Shown: positions 1 through 10,153 of the stretch, one piece after another
Numbering within the stretch: the stretch's first letter is position 1
How the letters are laid out: every line of letters begins with the position of its first letter
Source of the DNA: Eublepharis macularius
Taxonomy: Eukaryota; Chordata; Lepidosauria; Squamata; Eublepharidae
Direction of reading: 5' to 3'
Length of the DNA: 64,000 nucleotides
Assembly: GCF_028583425.1 (NCBI RefSeq)
Contig: NC_072796.1
Span: 128,375,464-128,439,463 of the forward strand
Made by a program: the position numbers and the translations under genes
Notes under the pieces: generated by a model
The model's input: only the letters and a program-made list of their open reading frames with translations
Database searches by the model: none
Told to the model about the DNA's origin: nothing

Positions 1-500
1 AGTGGATAGGCTGTACACATTGGAAAAGATGACTGGACACCGTTCTTAGCTCTACTTTTTTTTTTTTTAAAGGAGCCGTACTCATCAGCTGTGATTCCCC
101 CTTCAGCAAACTGTGAAATTGTCTGCCTTGGAGGTGACCTTAGGTGAGCCCAATGTCTCTCTGCCTGACACCATTTCCTGCTATCTTTGCCTTTTTGTTT
201 TCCTTGCTTCCTTTGTAAAATTGGATTCCCCCTTGACTAGCCCAAAGGGTTCTTGCAGCAACTTTTAAGAAAGGACCGTAAAAATACATCACAATCATTA
301 TCCAGCCAGTAACTATGTAATAACCAGCACAGGACCAACCGTTCTCATCAGTGGTTCCGCATTTTATTTTCAGCAGTTAAAAGCCCTTCTAGGAAAGTTA
401 TAGAAGCTGCCTGAAAAACATGAGATGGTAATCTAGCTGAAACAGTCTTGGGAGTAGGGTTACCAGCAAGATTGTGGGGAAGCAGCATTGAGGGAGGGTT
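1..500. other. No recognised feature
   Basis: I see no coding frame, repeat family or RNA gene here beyond short T-runs. Confidence 0.5.
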
Positions 501-507
501 TTTTTAA

Positions 508-713
508 ATGGCAAAAAGTCCAGTAGCACCTTTAAGACTAACTAACTTTATAGCAGAATAAGCTTTCGAGAACCGCAGCTCTCTTCATCAGATGCACTGA
601 TGAACTGTGGTTCTCGAAAGCTTATGCTACTATAAAGATAGTCTTAAAGGCGCTACTGGACTCTTCGTCATTTTGCTGCTACTACAGACTAACATGGCTA
701 ACTCCTCTGGATC
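508..713 (-). repeat. PLE-like palindromic element, family A (copy 1)
   Basis: Two arms in inverted orientation each carry the family A sequence (TTTAAGACTAACTAACTTTA on the left, its complement on the right) around a short centre near 590-605. The right end is longer than the left and finishes with the family terminus AACTCCTCTGGATC. T-rich stretches ending in AATG flank both sides and may be a TSD. The right-arm CTGATGA core has lost part of its stem compared with other copies. Confidence 0.7.
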
Positions 714-730
714 TTTTTTTTTTTTAATGC

Positions 731-993
731 AGTCTTGTGTACTTACCAGAAGTACTTACTGGAAACTCTTACTGAAAGTGATGATTGGTAGCTCTAGGAA
801 TCGCTGAGACCTCTATGATTTTACAGTAGAGTTTCTGGCAATTCCTAGATCTACCAGGGAAGTGACAAAGGGGAACTTTGGAAATTGCTGGAAGTAATTA
901 CTGTACTGTACTGTAAAACCATAGAGTTTCCAGTAATTCCTAGAGCTACCCTTTGTCACTTCTGGTAAGAACTTCTGGTAAGTACACAAGACT
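731..993. repeat. Foldback element with 20-bp outer arms
   Basis: The 20-bp sequence at 731-750 recurs as an exact reverse complement at 974-993. Inner segments (TAGGAATC, GTTTCTGGCAATTCC, CCTAGAGCTACC) also repeat in both orientations, so the whole segment can fold. It follows directly after a T-run at the end of the family A element. Similar wording occurs near 9380-9440 and 53945-53990, which suggests a dispersed family. Confidence 0.55.
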
Positions 994-1289
994 ATATTTT
1001 AAAAAATTCTCTTGCTGCCATTCTGAGCTACAGTGAGTGACAGGATCGAGTGGCAGGGCATCTCTTGCCCCCACTGGGGTTGGGAAGCTCTGCTTGGTAG
1101 GAATTTCCATAGTGAAGGAGCCTCCCCTGAGAAAGCCTAGATCTTGGCAGCTTTCTCATGAGCTTCAAGTGGTGAGAGCTTCTCCAGCAGGGTCTGCCTG
1201 AGAGATATCATATGCTCTAAGCATCCTATTGTCCAAGGATAATCTCCGTTTTCTGGTAACCCTTTTTTGGAGTTTAATAGCCATTTGTG

Positions 1290-1504
1290 CCCTCACCTGG
1301 ATGGCCCAGACTAGCCTGATCTGGTGAGTTCTCAGAAGCTAAGCAGGGTCGGCTCTAGTTTGTACTTAGATGGGAGACCACTAAGGAAATCCAGGCTCGT
1401 TAGGCAGAGGCAGGCAATAGCAAACCACTTCTGAATTTCTCTTGGAAAACCCTCGATGGGGGTCAGCATACGGCAGCTGTGACTTGATGGCACTTCCCAC
1501 CACC
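1290..1504 (+). repeat. 5S rRNA-derived SINE (5S-Sauria type) with TSD
   Basis: The 5' half resembles 5S rRNA: GCCTGATCTGG, then GAAGCTAAGCAGGGTCGG, then GTACTTAGATGGGAGACC, which spans the internal promoter boxes. The 3' half (GGCAATAGCAAACCACTTCTG and GACTTGATGGCACTT) resembles the BovB LINE 3' region. A perfect 14-bp direct repeat, AATAGCCATTTGTG, flanks it at 1276-1289 and 1505-1518. This is a retroposed SINE, not a 5S gene. Confidence 0.88.
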
Positions 1505-1794
1505 AATAGCCATTTGTGGCCCCACCTTGAGGATTAAAAAGTCTGCACAGTGGGACTATGCAGGGCTAGGGTAAAGATTTCTGCAAGATTTCAGGGGAAC
1601 ACTGCATTTTTGCAGGAAAAAAAATGAAAGATTAAAGAAGGATACAGCCCCCCCAGATATTTCCGCATTGGTATTGGCATCATCGCATCATTGTACTTTG
1701 GCACATAGAATCTTGCAATAAGATCTCATGAGGACTCAGATGCCACCGGGGGTTACAATGAAATTCAAACAACCAGTTGAGGCCTGGTGTTCTG

Positions 1795-1972
1795 GTATGG
1801 TTGACAACTTCCTGGTGAAGCCTGCCATTCTTCTGGAATTACCACTTGTCTTTGGACTACAGCGATCAGTTCCCCTGGAGAAAATAGCAGAGACACCACA
1901 CTCAGATCTCTCCTGTTCCCAAACCACCTCCCCTAGGCTCTGTCCCCAAATCACCAGGAATTTCCCAAGCTA
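1795..1972 (+). repeat. Interspersed repeat, GGTTGCCA-terminus family
   Basis: It shares the order 'GATCAGTTCCCCTGGAGAAAAT...CTCCCCTAGGCTC...CCAGGAATTTCCCAA' with copies at 9957-10153, 11741-11948, 13097-13256 and 48334-48470. The better copies end in inverted GGTTGCCA/TGGCAACC, so a non-autonomous DNA transposon is likely. Confidence 0.6.
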
Positions 1973-2140
1973 AATATGGCAGCGCTATTTGCTGGGCAAC
2001 CTGAAGAAAGATTTGGAGCCTTCTCCCAAACACTGAACGAGATGGCAATGGATGTTGCAGTGACTCAATAACAGCTTAGATGTTGTTCCAGCAAAGGCAA
2101 AGGGTCATTTGAAGCATTGTGGAACCCACCTTGAATCTCA

Positions 2141-2320
2141 GGGCCAAGCTACAAGTGACGAATGACACTTGAACGGCAAGTGGATCGAGTGGAGCGCAAG
2201 TGGAAGGCAAGTGAACAGGGAGAAATACACTTGCCGTTCAAGTGTCATTCGTCACTTGTAGCTTGGCCCGGAGAAATACACTTGCTGTTCAAGTGTCATT
2301 CGTCACTTGTAGCTTGGCCC
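2141..2320. mobile_element. PIF/Harbinger-like MITE with duplicated right arm
   Basis: Terminal inverted repeats begin GGGCCAAGCTACAAGTGACG and end with the complement. A 3-bp TSD, TCA, lies at 2138-2140 and 2321-2323. A 51-bp unit at 2219-2269 is repeated at 2270-2320, so the right end is present twice. It has no coding capacity and would rely on a transposase supplied elsewhere. Confidence 0.75.
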
Positions 2321-2594
2321 TCAGTGAGAAAAGGGGACTATGAGCATGACTTAAAATACTCCTGCAGGGAGGTTGTGGAACATGAATTTAATGGGCTAAA
2401 ATATTTTTCATGGGTTTTTCTGTTTCTATGCAATCCTTCTGTATTCTCAGGGCCCTTTTACTATGCAAAGCAGAGAAGGGGCCAAAAGACATGTGAATGT
2501 ATACCTGTTAATGTGAAGTGCTAAACATTTGTTGTTTGGGCTATCAAAATGATACACTTGTATCACTATGCAAATAAGAGAACTCTCCTTCTGA

Positions 2595-2712
2595 GGGCCA
2601 AGCTACAAGTGACGAATGACACTTGAACAGCAAGCGTATTTCTCCCTGTTCACTTGCCCTCCACTCAATCCACTTGCCGTTCAAGTGTCATTCGTCATGT
2701 GTAGCTTAGCCC
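2595..2712. mobile_element. PIF/Harbinger-like MITE
   Basis: GGGCCAAGCTACAAGTGACG at the left, a slightly diverged complement at the right, and a perfect TGA duplication at 2592-2594 and 2713-2715. At 118 bp it is among the shortest copies. Confidence 0.75.
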
Positions 2713-3018
2713 TGAGTTAATCATGCTTGAAGGAGATGTAGAATACCAGCTGAACTTTGCTCTAGAAAACAAGGACACAGAGAGAAGGACTTGCGTCCCT
2801 TCCCCAAGTCCAGCAGGATGCGTCAAGGAGATGAAGAGCTCCCAGGTGTCAGAAGGGAGCCTAAGTAGCTTCAAAGATAGTATTTTGCCTGTAAAACACA
2901 AAATGTTGCTAATAAAAGAAGATGTTCCTTGACAAAGATAATCTTGAGGTGGTAAGCAATGACATCCAGAATTGTTCTTCCAATGTGAAGTAAGGGTGGT
3001 CTATTGCTTGGACCAATG

Positions 3019-3278
3019 CAGGGCTTTTTTCTGGGAAAAGAGGTGGTGGAACTCAGTGGGTTGCCCTCGGAGAAAATGATCACATGGCTGGTGGCCCCGC
3101 CCCCTGATCTCCAGACAGAGGGGAGTTTAGACTGCCCTCTGTGCCACTCCAGCAGCACGGAGGGCAATCAAAACTTCCCTCTGTCTGGAGATCAGTGGGC
3201 GGGGCCACCAGCCATGTGACCATTTTCAAGAGGTTCTGGAACTCTGTTCCACCACGTTCCTGCTGAAAAAAAGCCCTG
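3019..3278. mobile_element. hAT-like non-autonomous element (family E)
   Basis: Ends are CAGGGCTTTTTTC and the complement GAAAAAAAGCCCTG, with a perfect 8-bp duplication GACCAATG at 3011-3018 and 3279-3286, the TSD length expected of hAT. Inside, the two halves are inverted copies (CCAGACAGAGGGGAG... and its complement), so the element is a foldback. A second copy is at 30595-30836. Confidence 0.82.
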
Positions 3279-3413
3279 GACCAATGTAGTCCCAAGGTTG
3301 TAACTTATATAACTTACGCTAATTGACCTGAAGGTATACATTCTTCTGTTGTAGCATTGTAGCTCTGAAGAACTGATCAGTTCAAGGAGCCTGTTTGTAA
3401 CTGTATTATTCTT

Positions 3414-3781
3414 ATATTGTCGAAGGCTTTCACGGCCGGAGAACGATGGTTGTTGTGGATTTTCCGGGCTGTATTGCCGTGGTCTTGGCATTGTAGTTCC
3501 TGACGTTTCGCCAGCAGCTGTGACTGGCCTCTTCAGAGGTGTAGCACTGAAAGAGAGAGATCTCTCAGTGTCACAGTGTGGAGAAGATGTTGGCAGGAAT
3601 TTATATCGACTCAGCCCAAACCCACCTTCCTGAGTCGATATAAATTACCTGCCAACATCTTCTCCACACTGTGACACTGAGAGATCTCTGTCTTTCAGTG
3701 CTACACCTCTGAAGAGGCCAGTCACAGCTGCTGGCAAAATGTCAGGCACTACAATACAGCCCGGAAAATCCACAACAACCA
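3414..3781. mobile_element. PLE-like palindromic element, family D (copy 1)
   Basis: Two inverted arms of about 140 bp meet near 3605-3635. The left end extends about 30 bp beyond the palindrome (TTGTCGAAGGCTTTCACGG) with no counterpart on the right, so the ends are asymmetric. A perfect 12-bp direct repeat, TGTATTATTCTT, flanks it at 3402-3413 and 3782-3793. The minus strand of the left arm (3502-3536) reads CTGAAGA, a stem GCCAG/CTGGC, then GAAACGTC. The right arm has lost the GAAAC part. Confidence 0.72.
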
Positions 3782-4216
3782 TGTATTATTCTTCCTTTGC
3801 TTATAAGCAAATAAAAAGGCCAGTGTTTCTTTCCCTCAGTAGGACTCCTGCGTATTCTTCTTAACCAATTGGGCTAAAACAAGATAAAGCACTGAATTGT
3901 GTGCAACAAGGTGGAGAGGCCAGCCCCACCCCTCCAGGACGAGGCTACTAGTTCTTAAAGGTGCCATGCCTGATTATAGAGGCAAGTACTCTGATGGAGC
4001 TGGGATGGTTCTTGGCTTTGTGGGTCTCGAGTAGTCAATTGGGAAGAGATTGTGGGTGCTGCAGTGGGCTCTGGGAGGGAGGGTTCAGGGTCCACATCTG
4101 TATCCCAAACGGAGAGAGTTAGCTTAAACACCTGGGGCTCCTTGTGCATCAAAGGGCATTCCTGGAGGTCTCCGCTGCCTCCTGAAGTGGCGGTGATAGC
4201 TGCTCAGGCCTTCTTT

Positions 4217-4429
4217 GGCCATTTCCACATGACTTACTGGCCTCCAGAACATTGTGCAAAACATGTGGAAGATAGTGTCTTCTTGTACAAAATCATGCTA
4301 GGAAGAGGCTATCATCTGGGAGTTTTGCACGACATCGTGTCTTCCTGGAGTGATGTTGCGTGAGAAGACACTATCTTCTGTGTGTTTTGCACAACATTCC
4401 AGAGGCCGGTAAGTTGTGTGGAAATGGCC
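4217..4429. mobile_element. Palindromic MITE with GGCC termini (older copy)
   Basis: The ends are GGCCATTTCCACA and its complement, with TTT flanking both sides (4214-4216 and 4430-4432). The arms are imperfect inverted copies. At 213 bp it is one base longer than the CpG-rich hairpin at 63131-63342 and shares the central 17-mer AGTTTTGCACGACATCG (4321-4337). I read it as an older member of the same family. Confidence 0.65.
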
Positions 4430-4438
4430 TTTGTCTGA

Positions 4439-4566
4439 GGGCCAAGCGACAAGTGACGAATGACACTTGAACAGCAAGTGGATCAAGTGGAGTGCAAGTG
4501 GAGGGCAAGTGAACAGGAAGGAATACACTTGCCGTTCAAGTGTCATCATCACTTGTAGTTTGGCCC
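4439..4566. mobile_element. PIF/Harbinger-like MITE
   Basis: GGGCCAAGC...TTTGGCCC termini with flanking TGA (4436-4438) and TCA (4567-4569), consistent with a TNA target that has since mutated. It sits only a few bases from the preceding palindrome. Confidence 0.72.
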
Positions 4567-4569
4567 TCA

Positions 4570-5333
4570 GTCTTTGGTCTTTGGGCCTGTTAAGCACGCT
4601 CTGGTCCATGAAAGAATGTGCATTAATGAAGATTTCATTTTTGAGGGATTCAGCTCTCTTCCTGAGCCTTTTGAAGCTAAAGCTCTGAGTGGATTAAAGC
4701 CTTTAGTACACACAGTGTGCGTGTGAGCACACAGCCCTCACTCAGTACACAGACTGTCACTTCGCACACTACAGCTCCTGTAGTACACTCCTAACGGCTG
4801 ATAATCAGTGGCAGAATAATGATGCTTCTCAAGTATATCTTTTAACTCGAAGAACAAACAACTCTCTTGGCTTTGAAATCAATAGAGGAGAGAGCTACTG
4901 CAGAGCTGGCCTGCGGCAGAAGGTGAAGCTCCTTCCACAGGGTGTGTGTACCCGTGGAACGAGCGGTGTCACAGAGGGATCCTTCGCAAGCATGTCTCTC
5001 TTTTCATCTGCGAAAGTATCAGCAGGAATGTGATCTTAAAGCACGATGGGAAACATGTGTGCTCTTTAGAAGATTCTGGACCCAAACTTTTGAAAGCTTT
5101 AGAGTTTGAAATACTTACTTTGAACTGAGCAGAAGAACCAACTGGTTGCTCTTTAAGAATTGGTGTTAAACTACTCCATTGGCAGATGCCAGTTAAAAGT
5201 TTCTCCACTGGGTTTTCCACCCGATGCCCTTTTTTAAAGTATTGATTTCAATAAGAATACATACCTATACACATAGACATTACATCAGGGGATATCAAAC
5301 ACAACCTCATCAGAAATCAAAGGTGATAATAAC
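4570..5333. other. No recognised feature
   Basis: No convincing gene or repeat family. Short open frames lack conserved motifs. Confidence 0.4.
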
Positions 5334-5424
5334 AATATTATATTATATTATATTATATTATATTATATTATATTATATTATATTATATTATATTATATTA
5401 TATTATATTATATTATATTATATT
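5334..5424. repeat. (ATATT)n microsatellite
   Basis: About 18 uninterrupted TATTA units. It lies beyond the 3' end of the minus-strand L1 fragment and may have expanded from its A-rich tail. Confidence 0.95.
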
Positions 5425-6333
5425 CATTTTCCATCTCTACAGTTCCTTCCTCTTTATGTCTTGTTTTCCTTATCCAAAACCTAGTTTTCCTGCAAGGCTA
5501 CCCTGCTTGATTCTAGTAAGTATTCTCTCCTATCTTCATATCCTATACTTAATTTCTTGTTCCATATTTTGATTTGACCCATCTATAAAAGAGCCCATCT
5601 TTTCTGCAGATCACCCCTACTTTGTTCATTTATCAGATCTGTTAAGACATCCCTTTCTGCTGTTTCTAAGATTTTTCTATCACTTCTCCTTTCGATGGTA
5701 TCTCTAGCTTCTTCCAATACCTCGCATATATTATTCTTGCCGCCATCAAGTGAAGCATCAAATACCCATTTTCCTTCTCTACCCCTCCGACATGATGTTC
5801 AATAAGAACCATTCAGGTTTGAAAGGTATGATCATGCCTAATACTTCTTGAAGTAACCCATGTATCATCTTCCAATATTTCGCCACCTTTTCACATGACC
5901 ACCACATGTAGTAGAACGTACCTAACTTATCTTTACATTTCCAGCGTTTTCTGGATGTATCCGCATACATTTTAGCCAGTTTCTCCGGTGTCACATACCA
6001 CCTATAATACATTTTATACAAATTTTCTTTGAATGGAACTGACTTTATTTTAATATTCATCCTCAGTATCTTTGACCATTGTTCTAGATCCATATCATGC
6101 CCCAGATTTTGTGCCCAGTTTGTCCTGCAGTCTTTTATTACTTCCTCTTCCCTTTCCAATTGCAGTAGATATACATAGAATTTCTTAATTATTTTTTCAT
6201 TAGTCTCCAATAGCAATTTATCAAAGGGGGGCTGTTCCAAACAGAATCCTTGTGGTTTGTTTTTGGCAAATCTGGATTCGAATTGTGCTCTTAGCCACCA
6301 CTTTCTGACAGCTGTGGGCAGAACATATGGAAT
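5425..6333 (-). pseudogene. L1 LINE ORF2 C-terminal fragment
   Basis: The minus-strand frame at 5779-6336 encodes about 185 residues with a typical L1 ORF2 3' region: YKMYYRWYVTPEKLAKMY, then WKCKDKLGTFYYMWWSCEKV. A second frame just downstream (about 5600-5770) continues with AARIIYARYWKKLEIPSK and KILETAERDVLTDLI, matching the end of ORF2, so at least one frameshift has occurred. Endonuclease and reverse transcriptase domains are absent (5' truncation). The piece abuts a CR1 end at 6331. It is inactive. Confidence 0.82.
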
Positions 6334-6386
6334 CATAGAATCATAGGGTTGGAAGGGACCTCTAGGGTCCTCTAGCCCATGGCAGT
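6331..6386 (-). repeat. CR1 LINE 3' end
   Basis: AATCATAGAATCATAGGGTTGGAAGGGACCTCTAGGG is the complement of the CR1 3' terminus with its ATTCTATG repeats. Only the last ~55 bp remain. Confidence 0.8.
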
Positions 6387-6962
6387 AATCTAATCTGCTA
6401 GAGATATGATAGTGATGACGCTATGGAGTTGGGGTAAAGAATTGTGGGGAAAACATTTTTTAGAAAAGCCCCTGACCATGGATGGTCCTTCATCAGCTAA
6501 CCTTGGGTGGTCCTACATCTGCTTATCACCACCTCATGAAAGTGAAACGAAAAAGAGGCTGTCTCGGTACTAAGAACACAAACTGGAGAGTGGAAATCCA
6601 CACCAGAGGCTTGGAAATAAGGTATTTCCCAATAAAGTATATCAGTATATAGTTATTTTTCTTATTTTTTGTTAGACTTTAGATATATGTGAATAAAGTG
6701 CAAAGTGATATATTAAATATAAGAAATATATCACATCCATAAAGTTCATACAAAAGTTAGTTTGTTCCATAAATGCTATTCCAACAAGCCTAAATATATA
6801 TATCAAAAGCATTGGTTGTCCATAAGTAAATAAAAATTCAGTGGAACATAGAAGTTTTTTTCCTTGTTCTTTCCCCCCCCCAGTGCGTCATGGAGGACCC
6901 CAATAGTATCACCACCTCATGCCTGATGCAGTGCCCCATGGTGATGAAAACACAGAGTATAA
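6387..6962. other. Unassigned segment, possible PLE remnant
   Basis: AT-rich and without a gene. The complement of 6460-6500 contains CTGATGA followed by GGACCATCCATGGTC, and 6921-6955 contains CTGATGC...GATGAAAAC. These loosely resemble the CTGANGA-stem-GAAA motifs of the PLE-like elements elsewhere in the window, but the stems are poor. Confidence 0.25.
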
Positions 6963-7140
6963 GAGCCAGTGTGATAGAGTGATTTGTGTGTTGGCCTGGG
7001 ATCTGGGAGGCCAACTCCTCACTCAGTCATGAAGTTCATTGGGTCAACTTGTTCCTAAATAACCCCACAGGGTTATTGTGGGGGTAAAAGGGAGGAGAGC
7101 AAACCATAGATGCCATTTGGAGCTCCTTAGAAGTGATAAG
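6963..7140 (+). repeat. Sauria-type tRNA-derived SINE (diverged)
   Basis: Recognisable blocks in order: AGCCAGTGTGATAGAGTG, CTCACTCAGTCATGAAG, CCCACAGGGTTATTGTG, GGGAGGAGAGCAAACCATAG. These match the layout of the better copy at 9575-9793. Confidence 0.65.
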
Positions 7141-7169
7141 CTCTCCCTTGGAAGGCATTGCAACCTACA

Positions 7170-7275
7170 GGCCCGCTATCCACCTCAGTCTGTTTGAACA
7201 TCTGAACCTGCCATAGATTGAGTCAGATTGTTGGTCTATCCAGGTCAGTTTTGCCTGCTCTGAGTGGCAGCAGTG
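7170..7275 (-). repeat. Partial SINE body
   Basis: The TGAGTCAGATTGTTGGTCTATC wording recurs in the tRNA-Ala-like SINE copy at 33265-33450. Only the body is left. Confidence 0.4.
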
Positions 7276-7283
7276 ACCCAGGG

Positions 7284-7690
7284 CCTTAGGTTAGGGTTGC
7301 CAGATCCCCTGGTGGGGGAAAGGGATCCCCTGCTCCCACTTTCTGCCCTCCCCCACTCACCTGTCTGTTGGGAGGGAAAGGTGGGAAACAGGCCTCCCAG
7401 GCATGCTCCCAGGGCGGTGCAATGATGTCACTCCTGGAAGTGATGTCATTGCTCTGCTCTGGGAGCACTTCCACTCTATGCAGCAGGCTGACTTGGGCTC
7501 CAAATGGAAGGGAGCTGTTCTTGGCCCTGTGTGATGATGTCACTTCCTGTATGTCAGGAACCTAAAAGATGGAAGTGACATCATTGTGCCTTCCCAAGAG
7601 CGTGCACACAAAACAGTAAAAAGGTGAGTGCTGGGTCTCTCCTCACCCACCAGGAGGCTAAGGGGACCTGATAACTCTACCTCAGGTAGA
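7284..7690. repeat. Foldback repeat, TAGGGTTGCCAGATCCCC family
   Basis: The left end TAGGGTTGCCAGATCCCC is mirrored by the right end GGGGACCTGATAACTCTA, and GGAAGTGATGTCATTG-type sequence occurs in both arms. Related copies lie at about 48480-48985 and 56195-56480, with a weaker one near 36335-36480. It has no reading frame of note. Confidence 0.55.
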
Positions 7691-7699
7691 GTTCTTTCA

Positions 7700-7790
7700 C
7701 ATATCCTATCACCTGAGCCATGCTGGGGATTGAATCTGGGGCATTCTGCGTGCAATGCAGATGCTCAGCCAGTAAGGCCCAGGCCCAGAC
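7700..7790 (-). repeat. tRNA-Ala-like SINE head (fragment)
   Basis: The complement of GGGGATTGAATCTGGG...TGCAATGCAGATGCTC corresponds to the tRNA-Ala-like head of the SINE at 22690-22905. Confidence 0.5.
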
Positions 7791-7839
7791 CCAGTCTCCA
7801 GCATTGTTTATCTCTATCATTGTCTTCTGCCAGTGGGAG

Positions 7840-8060
7840 AGCACTTTTCTGTTTTGTTTGGCCTTCCTTCCTTGACCCTCCTTCCTGTTTTATGTGTTTT
7901 AATAGTTTTTATTGTTTTAGTTATGCATATTTTTAAACAAAATGTTTTAATGCTTTTAAAAGTTGTTAAAAATGTTATTGGCTGTTTGCCACCTCGGGGA
8001 CCCCAAGCTGGGTGGAAAGGTAGCATAAAAATATTTCAAATAATTAAGTAAAATAAATTG
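7840..8060 (+). repeat. L2-type LINE 3' end
   Basis: Ends with GCCACCTCGGGGACCCC...GGGTGGAAAGGTAGCATAAAAATATTTCAAATAA, an L2-like 3' terminus. No coding part remains. Confidence 0.55.
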
Positions 8061-8575
8061 TCCTTCTCTGTGCATTTCCCCTTAATGAGATGAAGTTTGT
8101 GGGGGTGCTGGAGTGAGCTTTTTTTTTTTTTTGCCCAGTTCCAGGCATTTGTTGTACCAGAAACCAAATCAGTCCCTTTTTTTGTGGTTCTTCCAGAGAT
8201 CGGTCAAGACATTTCCCCCAGATAGACTTTGAAAGGGACTATTTTTTACCACTGCTTTGGGATTCCCTTTTTCACTGCTTCAGGATTTCTCATTTCGGCT
8301 TGGAAGACTGTTACCTTCTTGATCTGATGGTTGTTTTTGGTGATTTGATGGGTTGATGTTTTACTTTGTGACACAACTGTTAATGTAAATTGCATTGCTA
8401 GGTTGTGTATTTTTGTTTTTTGGGGGTGGATTTGTAATTTGTAAACTAGCCTGAGTTGGATATAAATGCAAGAAAAAGGAACAATGACAGCTATCGTGCT
8501 ATCCTCATAGAAAAGGATTTTCTAAACCATTCATTTCTTAATGTGGTATATCTTTTAAAAGGTTGTGATCTCTCC

Positions 8576-8612
<37 letters not shown>

Positions 8613-9240
8613 TGTGTGTAGTTCTCAAAGAAAGAGATTAAATGGGCATGGTAGGCATTCGTGCTGGGTATGAACCAAGCTACACAGATACTCCTTCTAC
8701 CAGTACATTCAATCACTGAAAATGAATACTGAATTACTTGTGAGACAATGAATGTATGCAGACTACAAAACAGAGACAAACTGGGCAAGGCAAAACAAGG
8801 TATTTTGACAAAATATAGGGGGAGATTAGCTATACCCGAGGTGCAGGAGAGACAGTTAAACAAAATTCTGTTTTCAGTAGTAACACACAACCAGTTAGAA
8901 TGAAGCATTCACATATTGAGCAATCAATGTACATCCTACTATAGATAGTCTCAGGTAGCCTGCAGGCAGGGTTGGGGGGAGAGTATGCAGGAGTGAATAA
9001 GCCTACATAAAAAGCTATCGGGGGTAAGGAGGAGGAGTAGAGATCAGTGGGTCTCTGCCTTGCCTATTAATTCAGAATAGATCCAATGGAAACAGATACA
9101 TTAAGAGGACAGCTTTGCTGGACATTTGGAAGCAGTCACATTTCAAATTTGACTCATTCCAAATGAGCAAATTGTCCTTCTCTGTGCATGTGCCTTTAAT
9201 GAGATGTGCTTGGTGGGTGTGCTCTTTTGCACTCTTGATG
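8061..9240. other. No gene; contains a (TC)n(TG)n tract
   Basis: A TC-then-TG microsatellite runs at about 8570-8620. The rest shows no gene or clear family. Confidence 0.6.
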
Positions 9241-9574
9241 TTATCACCGGAATAAATTTACTAGGTTGCCTCCTGCCTCCATGCTCAATGGAGTAACAGG
9301 AGACAAAATGGGGGAGGATGGCATCGCTTGATGTTGAGACATCACTTCTGACTGAGAACCCAGAAGAGACATCACAGTGTTATGCAGCATTCTAGGAATT
9401 CGCCTAATCTTTATGGTTTTTAACCATAGAGATTGGGTAAATTTCCAGAGTGTCACATGGTGCCATTTCCCCCAAGTCCTCTCAGATGGCAACCCTTCCC
9501 CAGGAACTATCAGCCTCCAACCTGAACCCACAACAGCCTTTCTCAAAGCCCACTTGAAGTAGGAGAGTGTCATT

Positions 9575-9793
9575 GAACCAGTCCAGTGTAGTGGTTAGAG
9601 TGCTGGACTAGGATCTAGCAGATCCGGGTTTGAATTCTCACTCTGCCATAGAAGCTCACTTGGTGACCTTCGGCCAGTCACATACTCTCAGCCTAACCTA
9701 CCTCATGGGGTTGTTGTGAGGATAAAAAGGAGAAGAATGATGTAAGCCACTCTGGGTCTCCTTGAGGGAGAAAGGTGGGGTATAAGTGAAGTT
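9575..9793 (+). repeat. Sauria-type tRNA-derived SINE
   Basis: The head AGTGTAGTGGTTAGAGTGCTGGACTAGG with GGGTTTGAATTC forms the A- and B-box region. The body reads GCCAGTCACATACTCTCAGCC and GGGGTTGTTGTGAGGATAAAA, with the 3' end AAAGGTGGGGTATAAGTG. The tail is followed by (CCAA)n and (TCAA)n repeats to about 9832. Confidence 0.85.
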
Positions 9794-9847
9794 AACCAAC
9801 CAACCAACCAACCAATCAATCAATCAATCAATGGGGCAGGGAACTAA

Positions 9848-9912
9848 CACTGAAATCCTAAGCAGAGCTACTCCATTGAAATCAATGGGCTTAGACTGGA
9901 GTAACTGGGCTT
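9848..9912. repeat. Small palindromic element (AATCCTAAGCAGAG family)
   Basis: An inverted repeat centred on CATTGAAATCAATGG. Other copies are at 17932-18009 and 55402-55488. Confidence 0.6.
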
Positions 9913-9956
9913 AGGGCAGGCAACAGCTAAGCACTAAAACAGATCCAGTTTCAATA

Positions 9957-10153
9957 GGGCTGCCCACTACGGGCTGGGAAATTCTGGGAGATTTGGTGGC
10001 ACAGCCTGGGGAGGGTGGAATTTGGGGGTGTGGTGCCACAGAGTCCATCCTCCAAAGCATCTCGTTTCTCCAGGGGAACTGATCCCTGTAGTCTGGAGAT
10101 CAGTTACAACCCCAGGAGAACTCCAAGCCCCACCTAGAGTTGGCAACCCTGCT
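9957..10153 (-). repeat. Interspersed repeat, GGTTGCCA-terminus family
   Basis: Reverse orientation of the family at 11741-11948. It contains the complement of CCAGGAATTTCCC and of the GATCAGTTCCCCTGGAGA block and ends in GGCAACCC. Confidence 0.65.

Noticed and set aside
1306..1380. Possible 5S rRNA gene
   Set aside because: Only the 5' half resembles 5S; it is joined to a BovB-like tail and flanked by a TSD, so it is a SINE.
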